Of a stretch of DNA of 43,851 nt, positions 1 to 8,064 are shown one piece after another. Made by a program: the position numbers and the translations under genes. The notes below the pieces were generated by a model. It ran no database searches. It had not been told where the DNA came from and saw only the letters and a program-made list of their open reading frames with translations. Source of the DNA: Candidatus Gemmiger faecigallinarum. Lineage in GTDB: Bacteria; Bacillota; Clostridia; Oscillospirales; Ruminococcaceae. The stretch lies in assembly GCA_019120395.1 (NCBI GenBank), contig DWVD01000119.1, forward strand, positions 1 through 43,851, in the 5' to 3' direction. Positions within the stretch are counted from its first letter, which is position 1; each line of letters starts with the position of its first letter.

Positions 1-486
1 CAGGCCGCTGGCGGCGGCGTTCTCTCTGGTCCAGGCCACCATGCCCTTGCTGGCGTCCACGTGGGTCACCGACGCGCCGGCGGCCAGGCAGGCCAGCGTG
101 GCGCCGCCGGTGTAGCCGAACAGGTTCAGCACCCGGATGGGCCGCCCTGCCGCGGCGATGGCTTTCTGATACCAGGCCCAGTTGACGGCCTGTTCCGGGA
201 AAACGCCGGTGTGCTTGAAGCCGGTGGGGCTGACGATCAGCGTCAGCCCGTTCCAGCCGATCTTCCATTTGGCGGGCAGGGGGCGGCGGTTTTCCCAGCT
301 GCCGCCGCCCTTGCTGGAGCGGTGGTAGACCGCGTCGGCCTTTTGCCACAGCGGGCTGGCCGGATCGTTTTTCCACACCACCTGGGGGTCGGGGCGGATC
401 AGGATGGTTTTGCCCCAGCGTTCCAGCCGGTTTTTGCCGGTGGCGTCGATCAGTTCATAGTCCTGCCAGCTGTCCGCAGCGCGCAT
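1..486 (-). CDS. Class I SAM-dependent methyltransferase, RlmI/RlmK-like (3' end cut off by window edge)
   Basis: The minus-strand frame opens with ATG at 486, eight bases after an AAAGGAG ribosome-binding site, and runs off the window at base 1 (162 codons visible). The visible part matches the RlmI/PF10672-type methyltransferases: an N-terminal segment with GKNRLERWG and a WENRR..PAKW stretch, then the SAM-binding motif I VLNLFGYTGGATLACLAAGA and the acidic motif II VTHVDASKGMVAW, which contacts the SAM ribose. In this family the enzyme methylates cytosine or guanine in 23S rRNA. The exact target cannot be assigned here, because the catalytic C-terminal part is missing. Confidence 0.85.
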   Translation of the reverse strand, partial: MRAADSWQDYELIDATGKNRLERWGKTILIRPDPQVVWKNDPASPLWQKADAVYHRSSKGGGSWENRRPLPAKWKIGWNGLTLIVSPTGFKHTGVFPEQAVNWAWYQKAIAAAGRPIRVLNLFGYTGGATLACLAAGASVTHVDASKGMVAWTRENAAASGL

Positions 487-612
487 GGCACGGCTCCTTT
501 CTTTGTCTCAGCGTTTATACGTTTCGGATAATATCTGCGTGTGATACGAGTTGGAATTTAGAGCGAGAAATTAGGCGCTCGGCGTTTTCTGCCCAGCCGC
601 CACTTGCCTTGC

Positions 613-695
613 ATTGTAGGGCGGGCGATTTCGCCCGCCGGGAAGCATAGCGCAGGCAGGAAACTTTGCGGGACGATGCGGGCACTGCCGCCCGC
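613..695 (+). repeat. 83-bp dispersed hairpin element, copy A
   Basis: It begins ATTGTAGGGCGGGCG and ends GACGATGCGGGCACTGCCGC plus CCGC. A second copy lies inverted at 43077-43159 with exactly the same 83-bp length and near-identical ends, while the middle has diverged. The first 26 bases form a hairpin, here a perfect 9-bp stem (620-628 with 631-639). It fills the gap between ruvB and the methyltransferase gene at 1-486. No other gene is seen in 487-718. Confidence 0.75.
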
Positions 696-718
696 TAAAA
701 ATTCCCCACTCCTGATTT

Positions 719-1777
719 TCAAAACAGGCTCTGCTGGCCGTCGTCGGCGTCGTCGCGCAGCGTTTTGGGCACCGCCATGTGCAGGTGCTCGTAGGCCAGG
801 CGGGTGACGCAGCGGCCGCGGGGGGTACGGGTCAAAAAGCCCATCTGCATCAGGTACGGCTCGCAGACGTCCTCCAGCGTGACGCTTTCCTCGCCCAGGG
901 CGGCGGCCAGGGTGTCCAGGCCCACCGGCCCGCCGCTGTACATCTCGATGATGGCGCGCAGCACGCTGCGGTCCAGTTCGTCCAGGCCCAGCGCGTCGAT
1001 GCCCATCTGCTTGCGGGCGTCGATGGCAGACTCGGCGTCGATGGTGCCGTCGCCCCGCACGGTGGCAAAGTCGCGGGCGCGCTTCAAAAGCCGGTTGGCC
1101 ACGCGGGGGGTGCCGCGGCTGCACCTGGCCAGCTCCAGCGCGCCTTCCGGCGTGACGGGCACGTCCAGGATGGCGGCGCTGCGGGTGATGATGCGGGCCA
1201 GCTCGTCGGGGCTGTAAGGCTCCAGTTTCAGCAGGATGCCGAACCGGTCCCGCAGCGGCCCGGTCAGTTGGCCGGCGCGGGTGGTGGCGCCGATCAGGGT
1301 GAACCGCGGCAGATTGATGCGGATGCTCTGGGCGCTGGGGCCTTTGCCGATCATAATGTCCAGCGCGTAGTCCTCCAAAGCTGGGTAGAGGACCTCCTCC
1401 ACCTGGCGGGAAAGGCGGTGGATCTCGTCGATAAACAGCACGTCGCCCTCCTGCAGATTGGTCAGCAGGGCGGCCAGGTCGCCGGGCTTTTCAATGGCGG
1501 GGCCGGAGGTGATGCGGATCTGCACGCCCATCTCCTGGGCGACGATGCCCGCCAGCGTGGTCTTGCCCAGGCCGGGCGGGCCGTAGAGCAGCACATGGTC
1601 CATCGGCTCGCCGCGGCGCTGCGCCGCCCGCAGATAGACCGAAAGGTTGGCCTTGACCTTCTCCTGCCCGATGTAGTCCTGCAGCGTTTTGGGGCGCAGG
1701 CTGACCTCCTCGGCGTCGGCCGGGGTTACGTCCGGGCTGACAAGGCGGGTGGGATCGACAGTATATTCCTGGTTCAC
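719..1777 (-). CDS. ruvB: Holliday junction branch migration DNA helicase RuvB
   Basis: A 352-residue AAA+ ATPase, the usual RuvB length. Visible motifs are Walker A GPPGLGKT (66-73), Walker B with DVLFIDEIH (about 112-120), sensor I GATTRAG (about 163-169), the arginine-finger segment GPLRDRFG (about 173-180), and a C-terminal winged-helix domain with [11 protein letters not shown]. RuvB forms hexameric rings that pump DNA through RuvA-bound Holliday junctions. It starts at 1777, 15 bases after the ruvA stop, and is the last gene of a ruvC-ruvA-ruvB operon. No clear terminator follows; the hairpin in the 613-695 repeat may serve. Confidence 0.97.
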   Translation of the reverse strand: MNQEYTVDPTRLVSPDVTPADAEEVSLRPKTLQDYIGQEKVKANLSVYLRAAQRRGEPMDHVLLYGPPGLGKTTLAGIVAQEMGVQIRITSGPAIEKPGDLAALLTNLQEGDVLFIDEIHRLSRQVEEVLYPALEDYALDIMIGKGPSAQSIRINLPRFTLIGATTRAGQLTGPLRDRFGILLKLEPYSPDELARIITRSAAILDVPVTPEGALELARCSRGTPRVANRLLKRARDFATVRGDGTIDAESAIDARKQMGIDALGLDELDRSVLRAIIEMYSGGPVGLDTLAAALGEESVTLEDVCEPYLMQMGFLTRTPRGRCVTRLAYEHLHMAVPKTLRDDADDGQQSLF

Positions 1778-1792
1778 GGGTTGCCTCCTGGT

Positions 1793-2395
1793 TTACAGCT
1801 TGCTCAATCCCCGCAGGGCGATCTTGATGATATCCTGCACCGGCAGCGTGTCGTCCACGCGGGTGACGGCGCGGGCGGCGTCGCTGGCGTTATACCCCAG
1901 CGCCACCAGCGCGGCCACCGCCTGCGCCGGGGCCGAGTCGGCGGCGGGGGCGGGCGCGTCGCCCACCGCAAAGCTTTCGCCCGCGGCCAGGCCCTTGCCC
2001 ACCTTGTCTTTCAGCTCCAGCGCGATGCGCTGCGCCAGCTTCGGCCCCACGCCGCTGGCCCTGGTAAATGCCTTGTGATCCCCCGCCGAGGCCGCCAGAG
2101 CCACCTGCTCCGGGTTCATCACCGAAAGGATGGCCAGCCCCGCTTTGGGCCCCACGCCGGACACGGCGGTCAGCAGCTTGAAGCAGCTCTGCTGCTCCTC
2201 GGTGGCAAAGCCGTACAGGGCGATGTCGTTTTCGCTCACGTTCAGCACGGTGTACAGCGTGGCGGTCTCGCCGGCGGCGGGCAGGCGGCCCGCGGTGGTC
2301 TGGGGCACTTGGAGCTGATACCCCACCCCCGCGCAGCTCAGCACTACGCTGTCCAATGTCTTTTTGACGATTTTGCCGGTCAGGCAGTAAATCAT
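1793..2395 (-). CDS. ruvA: Holliday junction DNA helicase subunit RuvA
   Basis: A 200-residue protein starting MIYCLTGKIV, typical for RuvA. The N-terminal OB-fold domain is followed by two helix-hairpin-helix DNA-binding motifs (GVGPKAGLAILS and SGVGPKLAQRIALELK, roughly residues 75-125). A variable Ala/Pro-rich linker leads to the C-terminal domain III (ALVALGYNASDAARAV), which contacts RuvB. RuvA tetramers hold the four-way junction flat and load RuvB. It lies between ruvC (23-base gap) and ruvB (15-base gap) in the same transcript. Confidence 0.96.
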   Translation of the reverse strand: MIYCLTGKIVKKTLDSVVLSCAGVGYQLQVPQTTAGRLPAAGETATLYTVLNVSENDIALYGFATEEQQSCFKLLTAVSGVGPKAGLAILSVMNPEQVALAASAGDHKAFTRASGVGPKLAQRIALELKDKVGKGLAAGESFAVGDAPAPAADSAPAQAVAALVALGYNASDAARAVTRVDDTLPVQDIIKIALRGLSKL

Positions 2396-2418
2396 GGCAA
2401 TTCCTCGGTTCTGTCAGG

Positions 2419-2916
2419 TTATCTTGGCGGCGTGCCGGCGATGCGGCTGCGGCTGCAGTGGCAGTGGGCGATGGCCAGCGCCAGCGCGTCGGCGGTGTCG
2501 TCCGGCTTGGGGACGGCGGGCAGGTGCAGGAGGATGCGGGTCATCTCCTGGATCTGCTTTTTCACCGCCTTGCCGTAGCCGGTCACCGCCTGCTTGACCT
2601 GCATGGGGGTGTACTCGCACACCTCCACACCGGCCTGGGCCGCCGCCAGCAAAACCACGCCGCGGGCCTCGGCCACGCCAATGACGGTGGTCTGGTTGTG
2701 CTGGTAATACAGCTTTTCAATGGACAGCGCCTGCGGCTTGTAGCGGTCCAGGATGTCGGCCATGCCGTCGTAGATCTCCACCAGCCGCTGCTCAAACGGG
2801 GTGTCTTTGTCGGTGCAGATGGCACCGTAGGCCGCCGGTGAAAACCGGTTGCCCACATAATCCAGTATCCCCCAGCCCACGATGGCATACCCGGGGTCGA
2901 TGCCCAAAACCCGCAT
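2419..2916 (-). CDS. ruvC: Crossover junction endodeoxyribonuclease RuvC
   Basis: The start chosen is ATG 2916 (MRVLGIDPG), preceded by GGAGAGG, which gives the usual 165 residues. In-frame starts further upstream would add a basic non-homologous leader that runs through the promoter. The four catalytic acidic residues of the RNase H-like fold are present: D7, E67, D140 and D143. RuvC makes symmetric nicks across Holliday junctions held by RuvAB. It is the first gene of the ruvCAB operon, with its own promoter at 2947-2975. Confidence 0.96.
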   Translation of the reverse strand: MRVLGIDPGYAIVGWGILDYVGNRFSPAAYGAICTDKDTPFEQRLVEIYDGMADILDRYKPQALSIEKLYYQHNQTTVIGVAEARGVVLLAAAQAGVEVCEYTPMQVKQAVTGYGKAVKKQIQEMTRILLHLPAVPKPDDTADALALAIAHCHCSRSRIAGTPPR

Positions 2917-2946
2917 TTGTCTACACCTCTCCATTTTAACTTTATC

Positions 2947-2975
2947 AGTATACCACGGACCGGGGCCGGGAGCAA
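2947..2975 (-). promoter_or_regulatory. Sigma-A type promoter of ruvCAB
   Basis: On the minus strand this reads TTGCTC, a 17-base spacer, then TATACT. The -10 lies about 30 bases before the ruvC start codon. No clear LexA-type box is seen around it, but a palindrome lies upstream at 3004-3027. Confidence 0.8.
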
Positions 2976-3003
2976 GAAAAATACGACCGGGCGGCGCGGC
3001 GGA

Positions 3004-3072
3004 GTTTTCCACAATTCTGTCGAAAACTTTTTGGTCCGGCGCGACAGCTTTTCGCAACATCTGCGCCGGACC
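3004..3072. repeat. Two adjacent inverted repeats upstream of ruvC
   Basis: The first palindrome (3004-3027) has arms GTTTTCCACA and TGTCGAAAAC around four bases and is followed on the plus strand by five Ts. The second has perfect 10-bp arms, GGTCCGGCGC (3033-3042) and GCGCCGGACC (3063-3072). The first is nearly the same as the core of the terminator palindrome at 37942-37981. It could be a protein-binding site or a terminator-like hairpin. The rest of 2976-3444 (GC-rich) shows no gene that I can support. Confidence 0.5.
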
Positions 3073-3444
3073 GGGGGTATACTCAGGGCATCACAGCGGG
3101 GCTGCCCACGGCGCGCCCCGGAGGGACGGCGGACCGGCGCCCATCTGCCGCGTGGCAGCAGCCCCGCATAAGGGGCAGGACCAGGAGCCTGCGCCGTCCC
3201 CCGGCGCGCTTTGCGCAGCCGCTTCCACGGTACATAACGCCCGGCGTTCCTGCCGGCGGCCCGGATGGACGGGCGCCCGTTTTTCGGCGGCGGACAGGCA
3301 GACGGCCTGCCGCGCCGTATCCGGGCGCCGCCGGGCCGCGCGGCAGACCGGCCGCGGCCGAAGCCGCCTTTTCCTGCCCCGGGGAAGCCGCTGTGAAGGA
3401 CCCTTCCATGACGCTCGCTATGACCGGAAAAGGAGGTATCCACC

Positions 3445-3918
3445 ATGAAATTCCCCGCACGCCCTGTTTTTGTCGTGTTTTCGGCGGCGCTGGCCGCCTG
3501 CTGCCTGCTGGCGGGGCACAGCCGCGCCCCCGCGTCCGGCAGGGCTTTGCCCGCCGTGCAGTCCGACACCGCGCTGCAATGCGCCGGGCAGGCGCTGGGC
3601 CAGCTGCGCCGCCGCGCCCGTGCCGCCGCCCGCCGCGCGGTGCGGACCCTTCTGCTCTGCCTGGCGGCGCCTGCCGCCGCCCTGGTGATGGCGTCGAAGC
3701 CGGAACTGTGGGTGGAACTGCAGGAGCTGCCGTCGGATGCTGCGCCGGAGCGCCGGCCGCTGCGGCTGCCGCCGGAGGGCCGGGACGCCCGGCCTGGCGG
3801 TGAAGCGCCGCCGGGCGTCCGGGACCGCGGCTCCGCCTGCCCGGCGCGCGCCGCGCCCGGACCTGCGGCGCATCCCGCCGCACTTTTGCCGCCCGCCGCT
3901 GCGGGCGCCTGCCCCTGA
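3445..3918 (+). CDS. Possible small secreted or membrane protein, unknown function
   Basis: ATG 3445 sits eight bases after a strong AAAGGAGGT site, which is the main reason to list it. The 157-residue product starts with a signal-peptide-like stretch (MKFPARPVFVVFSAALAACC, then LLAG) and has a second hydrophobic segment near residues 65-82 (VRTLLLCLAAPAAALVMA). From about residue 100 the sequence becomes Pro/Ala/Arg-rich and looks like translated GC-rich noncoding DNA. The true product may therefore be shorter, or the gene frameshifted or decayed. I recognise no family. Neighbours give no functional hint: ruvC is divergent and the next plus-strand gene has its own promoter. Confidence 0.4.
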   Translation: MKFPARPVFVVFSAALAACCLLAGHSRAPASGRALPAVQSDTALQCAGQALGQLRRRARAAARRAVRTLLLCLAAPAAALVMASKPELWVELQELPSDAAPERRPLRLPPEGRDARPGGEAPPGVRDRGSACPARAAPGPAAHPAALLPPAAAGACP

Positions 3919-4346
3919 CCGCACGCCAGCAGATTTCCGCCGCTGCCGCGCCGCACGCGCGGGGTCAAGTCCGGCGGCGCAGCTTTAACCGGGCCCGCCG
4001 GCAGCCGTCCCCCACGGTCTGCCGCCGGCCGGCGACATAGATCCCCCAAAAACCGCAGCTTTGCCGTATCCTGCCCGCTTGCAGGAACAAGACCGGGCGG
4101 CGCCGCAAGCCGGCCGCCCGTATTTTCCGCCCGCCGTTTTTGCCGCCCTTTGGGGCCGCCCGCCCCCGCCGGCCGTCTGCGCCGCGCCTGCCGCGGCAAA
4201 AATGGCGCTCTGTCCCCGTTGTCTGTCTCCCTGTCTGCCGCCTGTGCCGGCGGAAACCGCCCGGGAAAGCCGCCGAATCCTGCGCAGTTCGGCGTCCGCT
4301 GCATCCCCCGGCGCTCCGCCGCTGCCCGGCGGCCTTTTTGTCTGTA
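3919..4346. other. GC-rich intergenic stretch without a supportable gene
   Basis: Open frames exist on both strands, but all have low-complexity Pro/Ala/Arg content, no good ribosome-binding site and no recognisable motif. I see no tRNA, repeat or clear terminator in it. Confidence 0.5.
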
Positions 4347-4375
4347 TTGATTTGCGGCCGGCGTCCTGCTATAAT
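4347..4375 (+). promoter_or_regulatory. Near-consensus sigma-A promoter for the DivIVA-like gene
   Basis: TTGATT (4347-4352), a 17-base spacer, and a perfect TATAAT (4370-4375). Transcription would start near 4382, giving a leader of about 70 bases before the GTG at 4451. Confidence 0.85.
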
Positions 4376-4450
4376 ACCTATTAGGTATATCTACCAAATT
4401 TGACAGGCGCAACGGCTGGCCCTTTGCGCCGGAACAGGACGGCGGAAACA

Positions 4451-5815
4451 GTGGCTAACATTGATATTGCGGCTTTCATGGAACAATGCGGCATCCGCAA
4501 GGCGCGCTTTGGCGGGTTGGAACCGGACGATGTGCGCCAGGCCATGCTTGCCTTGAGCAGCGAATACGAAAAGCGCCTTTCCCGTGCCGAGGACCGGGCC
4601 CGCCAGCTGCAGCAGGAAAACGCCGGGCTGGAAAAACACTGCCAGTCCCTGACGGCGCGCAACCGCGTGCTCACCGACCAGAACGTGACGCTGGCCGGCA
4701 GCAGCGACAATTATTCCCGCCAGCGGCAGGAGCTGAGCGGCCAGGTGTCCAGCCTGCGGGAGAAAAACCGCTCGCTGGCTGACCAGAACGCCGTCTATGT
4801 GCTGAAAAACGCCGACCTGGTGCGGGAAAACCAGCGCCTGAAAAAAGACGCCGAGGAAGCCCGCGCCGCCCTGACCGTGAAAGGCCGCGCCCTGGACGAG
4901 GAAAAAAGCGCGCTGGACGCCGACCGGCAGAACCGCATGGACCAGGCGAAGGCCGACGCCGACGCCATCGTGCAGGAGGCCCGGAAAAGGGCCGGCGAGA
5001 TGGTGCAGAAAGCCCAGGGCGAGGTGGACGCCATCCACCGCGCGGCCCGCGACCAGGCGCGCCAGCAGGCGCAGGCCCTGGTGGACGCCGCGGCGGCGGA
5101 AGCCAATGAGATCCAGAACATCCATCAGCTGCGGCTGAACAGCCTGAAAGGCGAGATCGCCGATATGGACGCCCGCCGCACCGAACTGGTGGAGTACCTG
5201 AAACATATGGCCGACGTGCTGCTGAACGCCGAGCAGGAAGCCCGCGACAAGGCCCCCGCCCCGATGGAGGGGGCCGCCGACGAGCCGCCTGCCGAGCTGG
5301 AACCGGTGGAAGCGCCGGAGGTCCGGCTGGATCTGTCCGAGACGGCCATTGCCCGCGCCGCCGCCGAGCTGGCGGCCGAGACCCCGCCTGAGCCGGAAAC
5401 GACGCCGGTGGACCCCAGCCACGTGGAGCCTGCCGGCGAGCCGCTGCCCTACCCCGACGAAAAGAGCGCCGCCCGCCACAGCTTTACGCTGGTCAGCGAG
5501 GGGGACGACGGGTTCGCCCCCGCCCCGGCGGATTTTGAACGGCCCGTGCACGAGGTGCCGGGGGCGATCTTCTCGCAGCCGATCGTGCGCCGGCAGGTGC
5601 AGGAGCCGGTGGTGGACGAAGCGCCGCCCACGGCGGACCCCCGCCGTCCGGTCCTGCCCAGCCTGGACGACGACGAGGAGGACGAGCCGGCCGCGCCGGC
5701 CGGGCAGGAAACGCCGTCCGCAGCCCGCGCCGCCGATCCCCGGGCGGAACGCCGCCGCGCCCTGGCGTTGCATGCCATGCGGGCGCTGCGCCGCCGTTCG
5801 GCCGGCGCCCAGTGA
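4451..5815 (+). CDS. DivIVA-like coiled-coil protein with long acidic, proline-rich tail
   Basis: The likely start is GTG 4451, after AGGACGG and about 70 bases downstream of a strong promoter (454 residues). An in-frame TTG at 4400 would begin too close to the transcription start. Residues about 5-45 (MEQCGIRKARFGGLEPDDVR and following) resemble the N-terminal lipid-binding DivIVA domain, with the F-G-G-L-x-x-D-D-V pattern. A long coiled coil of about 220 residues rich in Gln, Glu, Arg and Ala follows. The tail is acidic and proline-rich (EPPAELEPVEAPE..., DDDEEDEP) with a basic end. DivIVA-family proteins mark curved membranes and recruit cell-division or wall-growth factors in Gram-positives. 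The family call is good; the specific role is inferred. Confidence 0.75.
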   Translation: MANIDIAAFMEQCGIRKARFGGLEPDDVRQAMLALSSEYEKRLSRAEDRARQLQQENAGLEKHCQSLTARNRVLTDQNVTLAGSSDNYSRQRQELSGQVSSLREKNRSLADQNAVYVLKNADLVRENQRLKKDAEEARAALTVKGRALDEEKSALDADRQNRMDQAKADADAIVQEARKRAGEMVQKAQGEVDAIHRAARDQARQQAQALVDAAAAEANEIQNIHQLRLNSLKGEIADMDARRTELVEYLKHMADVLLNAEQEARDKAPAPMEGAADEPPAELEPVEAPEVRLDLSETAIARAAAELAAETPPEPETTPVDPSHVEPAGEPLPYPDEKSAARHSFTLVSEGDDGFAPAPADFERPVHEVPGAIFSQPIVRRQVQEPVVDEAPPTADPRRPVLPSLDDDEEDEPAAPAGQETPSAARAADPRAERRRALALHAMRALRRRSAGAQ

Positions 5816-5854
5816 GTGCCGCGCTCCCGCGGCCGGCAAAACCAGAACCAGAAA

Positions 5855-5913
5855 GGGACCCCCGCCGCAGGGCAGAAGTCGTCTGCCTGCGGCGGGGGTC
5901 CCGTCTGTTTTTT
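5855..5913 (+). terminator. Rho-independent terminator between the DivIVA-like gene and trmB
   Basis: A long GC stem (arm starting GGGACCCCCGCCGCAGG at 5855, complement ending at 5902) is followed by a T-rich run to 5913. It ends the plus-strand gene. The convergent trmB gene stops just beyond it at 5929. Confidence 0.85.
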
Positions 5914-5928
5914 GCGGGGTGCTGCGCG

Positions 5929-6666
5929 TCAGCCCTGCGCGCCGTCCCCGGCGGCGTCCGCCCGGGCGCGGGACCGGGGCTCCTGCCAGGTCACGGCGCT
6001 GTCGGGCAGCTTGCGGGCGATCAGCGCCTTGATGGGGATGCCCTGCTCGCTGAACATGCCCTCGTGCTCGGTGCGGATATTCCAGTCCGGCTCGTTCTGG
6101 TGCAGGTCGAAGGTCTGCCAGGTGATCTCGAACCCGGCGGCGGGAAAATACCCCAGGCTGTCCCGGAACAGATCGTCGTCGTCGGTCTTGAAGTAGATCT
6201 CGGCGCCTTCCGGCATCAGCGCGCGGTACTGCAAAAGCTGCCGGGGGTGGGTCAGCCGGTGCTTGTTGCTGCCGGCGTTTTTGCTCCATGGGTTGCAGAA
6301 ATTGATGTAGATGCGCTGCACCGTGTCCCGGGGCGAAAACACCAGCCGCATCCGCTCAATGTCCAGCGAGGCGATGCGCACATTGTCGGCGGGGACGCCC
6401 CGCTGGGCATAGGCGGCCTCCACCTTGCGCTTGGCCAGGATCAGCACCTTGTCGGTGATGTCGATCCCCAGATAGTTGATGCTGCGGTCCAGGGGCGCCA
6501 GCTGGGCCAGAAACCCGCCCTTGCCGCAGCCCAGCTCCAGGTGCAGCGGCTGGTCGGGGCGGGGGTACAGCTCGTGCCAGTGGCCGGCATGGGTCAACGG
6601 CTCGTGCACATGGAAATCGCAGGCCAGCAGCTCCGGCCGCGCATAGGGTTTAAAGCGCATTCGCAT
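5929..6666 (-). CDS. trmB: tRNA (guanine-N7-)-methyltransferase TrmB
   Basis: 245 residues; TrmB makes m7G46 in the tRNA variable loop using SAM. The SAM motif LELGCGKGGFLAQLA (about 42-56), the ribose-binding YLGIDITDK segment and the family segment INFCNPWSKN..KHRLTHPRQL (about 120-145) are clear; most relatives have F-P/S-D-P-W-P-K there, so D to N is a local variant. The C-terminal EHEGMFSEQGIPIKAL stretch is also typical. The first ATG (6666) has GGGAG eight bases upstream and is preferred over a second ATG six bases later. The last 20 or so residues form a non-conserved tail. It is transcribed alone from the promoter at 6716-6744. Confidence 0.93.
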   Translation of the reverse strand: MRMRFKPYARPELLACDFHVHEPLTHAGHWHELYPRPDQPLHLELGCGKGGFLAQLAPLDRSINYLGIDITDKVLILAKRKVEAAYAQRGVPADNVRIASLDIERMRLVFSPRDTVQRIYINFCNPWSKNAGSNKHRLTHPRQLLQYRALMPEGAEIYFKTDDDDLFRDSLGYFPAAGFEITWQTFDLHQNEPDWNIRTEHEGMFSEQGIPIKALIARKLPDSAVTWQEPRSRARADAAGDGAQG

Positions 6667-6715
6667 GGAAAAATCTCCCGTTCAATAAAGTTCTGAAAAA
6701 CAGTTCGCAGATTGT

Positions 6716-6744
6716 ATTGTATCAGAACCTGCACGGAAGGGCAA
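6716..6744 (-). promoter_or_regulatory. Promoter of trmB
   Basis: The minus strand reads TTGCCC, 17 bases, TACAAT, with TGA just before the -10 (extended -10). The leader to the trmB ATG is about 45 bases. Confidence 0.7.
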
Positions 6745-6776
6745 CCATAACAACGCGGCCCCGGGGCGCAGGGCGC

Positions 6777-7916
6777 TCACTGCGCCGTTTCCAGCAGCTT
6801 CTGGCTGACGCGGGTCTGGACCTCAAGATAATAGGCCAGCTCGGCGTCGTTCATCTCTTCCTCCTCCCACTGGGCAAACGCATCGGTCATTTCTGCGTAC
6901 CGGCTCAGGAAGGAGGCGTAATCTGCCAGAAGGGAAGGGTCGCCGCCGTCGGATTCGCTGTACTTTTCCATAAAAGCGCAGTATTCCTCCATAAAAGTTT
7001 CGTAGCTGTCCATTGCTTCCTGAAACTCCGGCCGCAGGCCGTCGGCCGGTGCTTCGGACGCAGCCTCCGCGGCGGAACTGCCGCCGGCGGGGGCGGAGGA
7101 CCCGGTATCCGCGGCAGAGGATGCGGTCTGGCCTGCCGGGCCGCCGCTTTCTGCCGCTTCGCCGTTCCGGGAAGCGACGTCCTGCCGGAACTCTGCAAGT
7201 TTCTCTTCCGCCCGGTCCAGATCGTCGCTCCACAGCTCGCTTCTGACGTCGGACCAAAGTTCGTAAATGTCAGACCGAAAATCGGAGATCTCCTCGTATA
7301 CGTCGGAATGGCAGTCCGACCACATTTCATATTCCTCCGAATGGACGTCGCTCCAGTCGGAATACTCCACCCGGTCCGGGATCTCGCTCAGCACGCCGCC
7401 GTAAAAGGCGTCGTATGCGTCGTCCATCAGATCATCGTAGAGCGCATCGAACACGTCGTCGCCCACGTCGTCGTACAGATCGTCAAACAGGGCGTCCAGT
7501 TCATCGTACATCTCGTCGCAGGACAAACCGGAACCGAGGACAGAATCCGTATAATCGGCGCCGTACTCCCGCAGACGGATGCACAGGCCCCGGGTCTCTT
7601 CCGCGACGGTCTGATAAAAGGCGGTTACCCGGTCTGCGTTGGCCACATAGTCGTCGTATGTGGCGATCTCGGCTGCCAGCGCCTGCTGTTCCGCGGCCAG
7701 GCCGGAAATGGTGCTCTCCGCGTCCGCAGAGGCAAGACTGTACAGATCGCTGCCGCTGCCGGAAGGCAGGCTCTCATCCGGCTCGGCCGAAACGGTGCTT
7801 TCCGGCGTGGGGGACGGGGCGTTCTGCGGGGACGGGCTGGAACTGGCGCCGCTTCCGCAGGCGGTCAGCGCGAGGGCCAGGGCGGCTGCGGGGAGCGCGG
7901 TGACGGCTTTTTTCAT
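6777..7916 (-). CDS. Acidic lipoprotein with C-terminal DUF6591-like domain
   Basis: ATG 7916 follows GGGAGG; an upstream in-frame ATG at 7937 would overlap that site. The 379-residue product has a lipoprotein signal (MKKAVTALPAAALALALTAC, lipid-anchored Cys 20) and a Ser/Pro-rich spacer. A helical, very acidic region follows, with recurring D-D, W-S-D and Y-E/D units (about residues 140-255). After a second Ser/Gly/Ala linker comes a C-terminal domain of about 85 residues (PEFQEAMDSYETFMEEYCAF ... NDAELAYYLEVQTRV), which I recognise as like DUF6591 of clostridial lipoproteins. It should sit on the outer face of the membrane; its function is unknown. It is divergent from the Xre regulator at 8065, with a strong promoter at 7970-7997. 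Confidence 0.8.
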   Translation of the reverse strand: MKKAVTALPAAALALALTACGSGASSSPSPQNAPSPTPESTVSAEPDESLPSGSGSDLYSLASADAESTISGLAAEQQALAAEIATYDDYVANADRVTAFYQTVAEETRGLCIRLREYGADYTDSVLGSGLSCDEMYDELDALFDDLYDDVGDDVFDALYDDLMDDAYDAFYGGVLSEIPDRVEYSDWSDVHSEEYEMWSDCHSDVYEEISDFRSDIYELWSDVRSELWSDDLDRAEEKLAEFRQDVASRNGEAAESGGPAGQTASSAADTGSSAPAGGSSAAEAASEAPADGLRPEFQEAMDSYETFMEEYCAFMEKYSESDGGDPSLLADYASFLSRYAEMTDAFAQWEEEEMNDAELAYYLEVQTRVSQKLLETAQ

Positions 7917-7969
7917 GATGATATCCTCCCAAATCAAAATCAGAGCGGCAAAAAGCCTTTCTAGTTAGG

Positions 7970-7997
7970 ATTATAGGACGATTTCACAAAATGTCAA
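7970..7997 (-). promoter_or_regulatory. Consensus promoter of the acidic lipoprotein gene
   Basis: The minus strand reads TTGACA, 16 bases, TATAAT: both boxes are perfect. The palindrome at 8005-8017 lies immediately upstream of the -35, so a repressor or activator bound there could touch this promoter. Confidence 0.85.
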
Positions 7998-8004
7998 ACA
8001 CAAA

Positions 8005-8017
8005 TATCATTATGATA
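8005..8017. promoter_or_regulatory. Palindromic candidate operator in the lipoprotein/Xre divergent gap
   Basis: TATCAT-T-ATGATA is a perfect 13-bp palindrome. An AAATGATTATTG sequence about 15-25 bases further on repeats half of it. Xre-type regulators usually bind such AT-rich palindromes near their own gene. The assignment to the 8065 regulator is inferred from position only. Confidence 0.5.
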
Positions 8018-8064
8018 AAGCAATACCAAAATGATTATTGTACCCTGTGAAAGGGTGAGCCGAT

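Noticed and set aside
779..2578. A 599-codon plus-strand open frame opposite ruvB and ruvA
   Set aside because: It lies opposite two well-supported genes and has Gly/Ala/His-rich, non-protein-like composition.
4061..4384. A 107-codon plus-strand open frame before the DivIVA-like gene
   Set aside because: It overlaps the strong promoter, lacks a ribosome-binding site and has low-complexity composition.
2583..4412. A 609-codon minus-strand open frame running from 4412 into ruvC
   Set aside because: It has no ribosome-binding site or motif, runs through the ruvC promoter, and is a low-complexity Arg/Pro/Ala translation out of frame with ruvC. GC-rich DNA gives such long frames.
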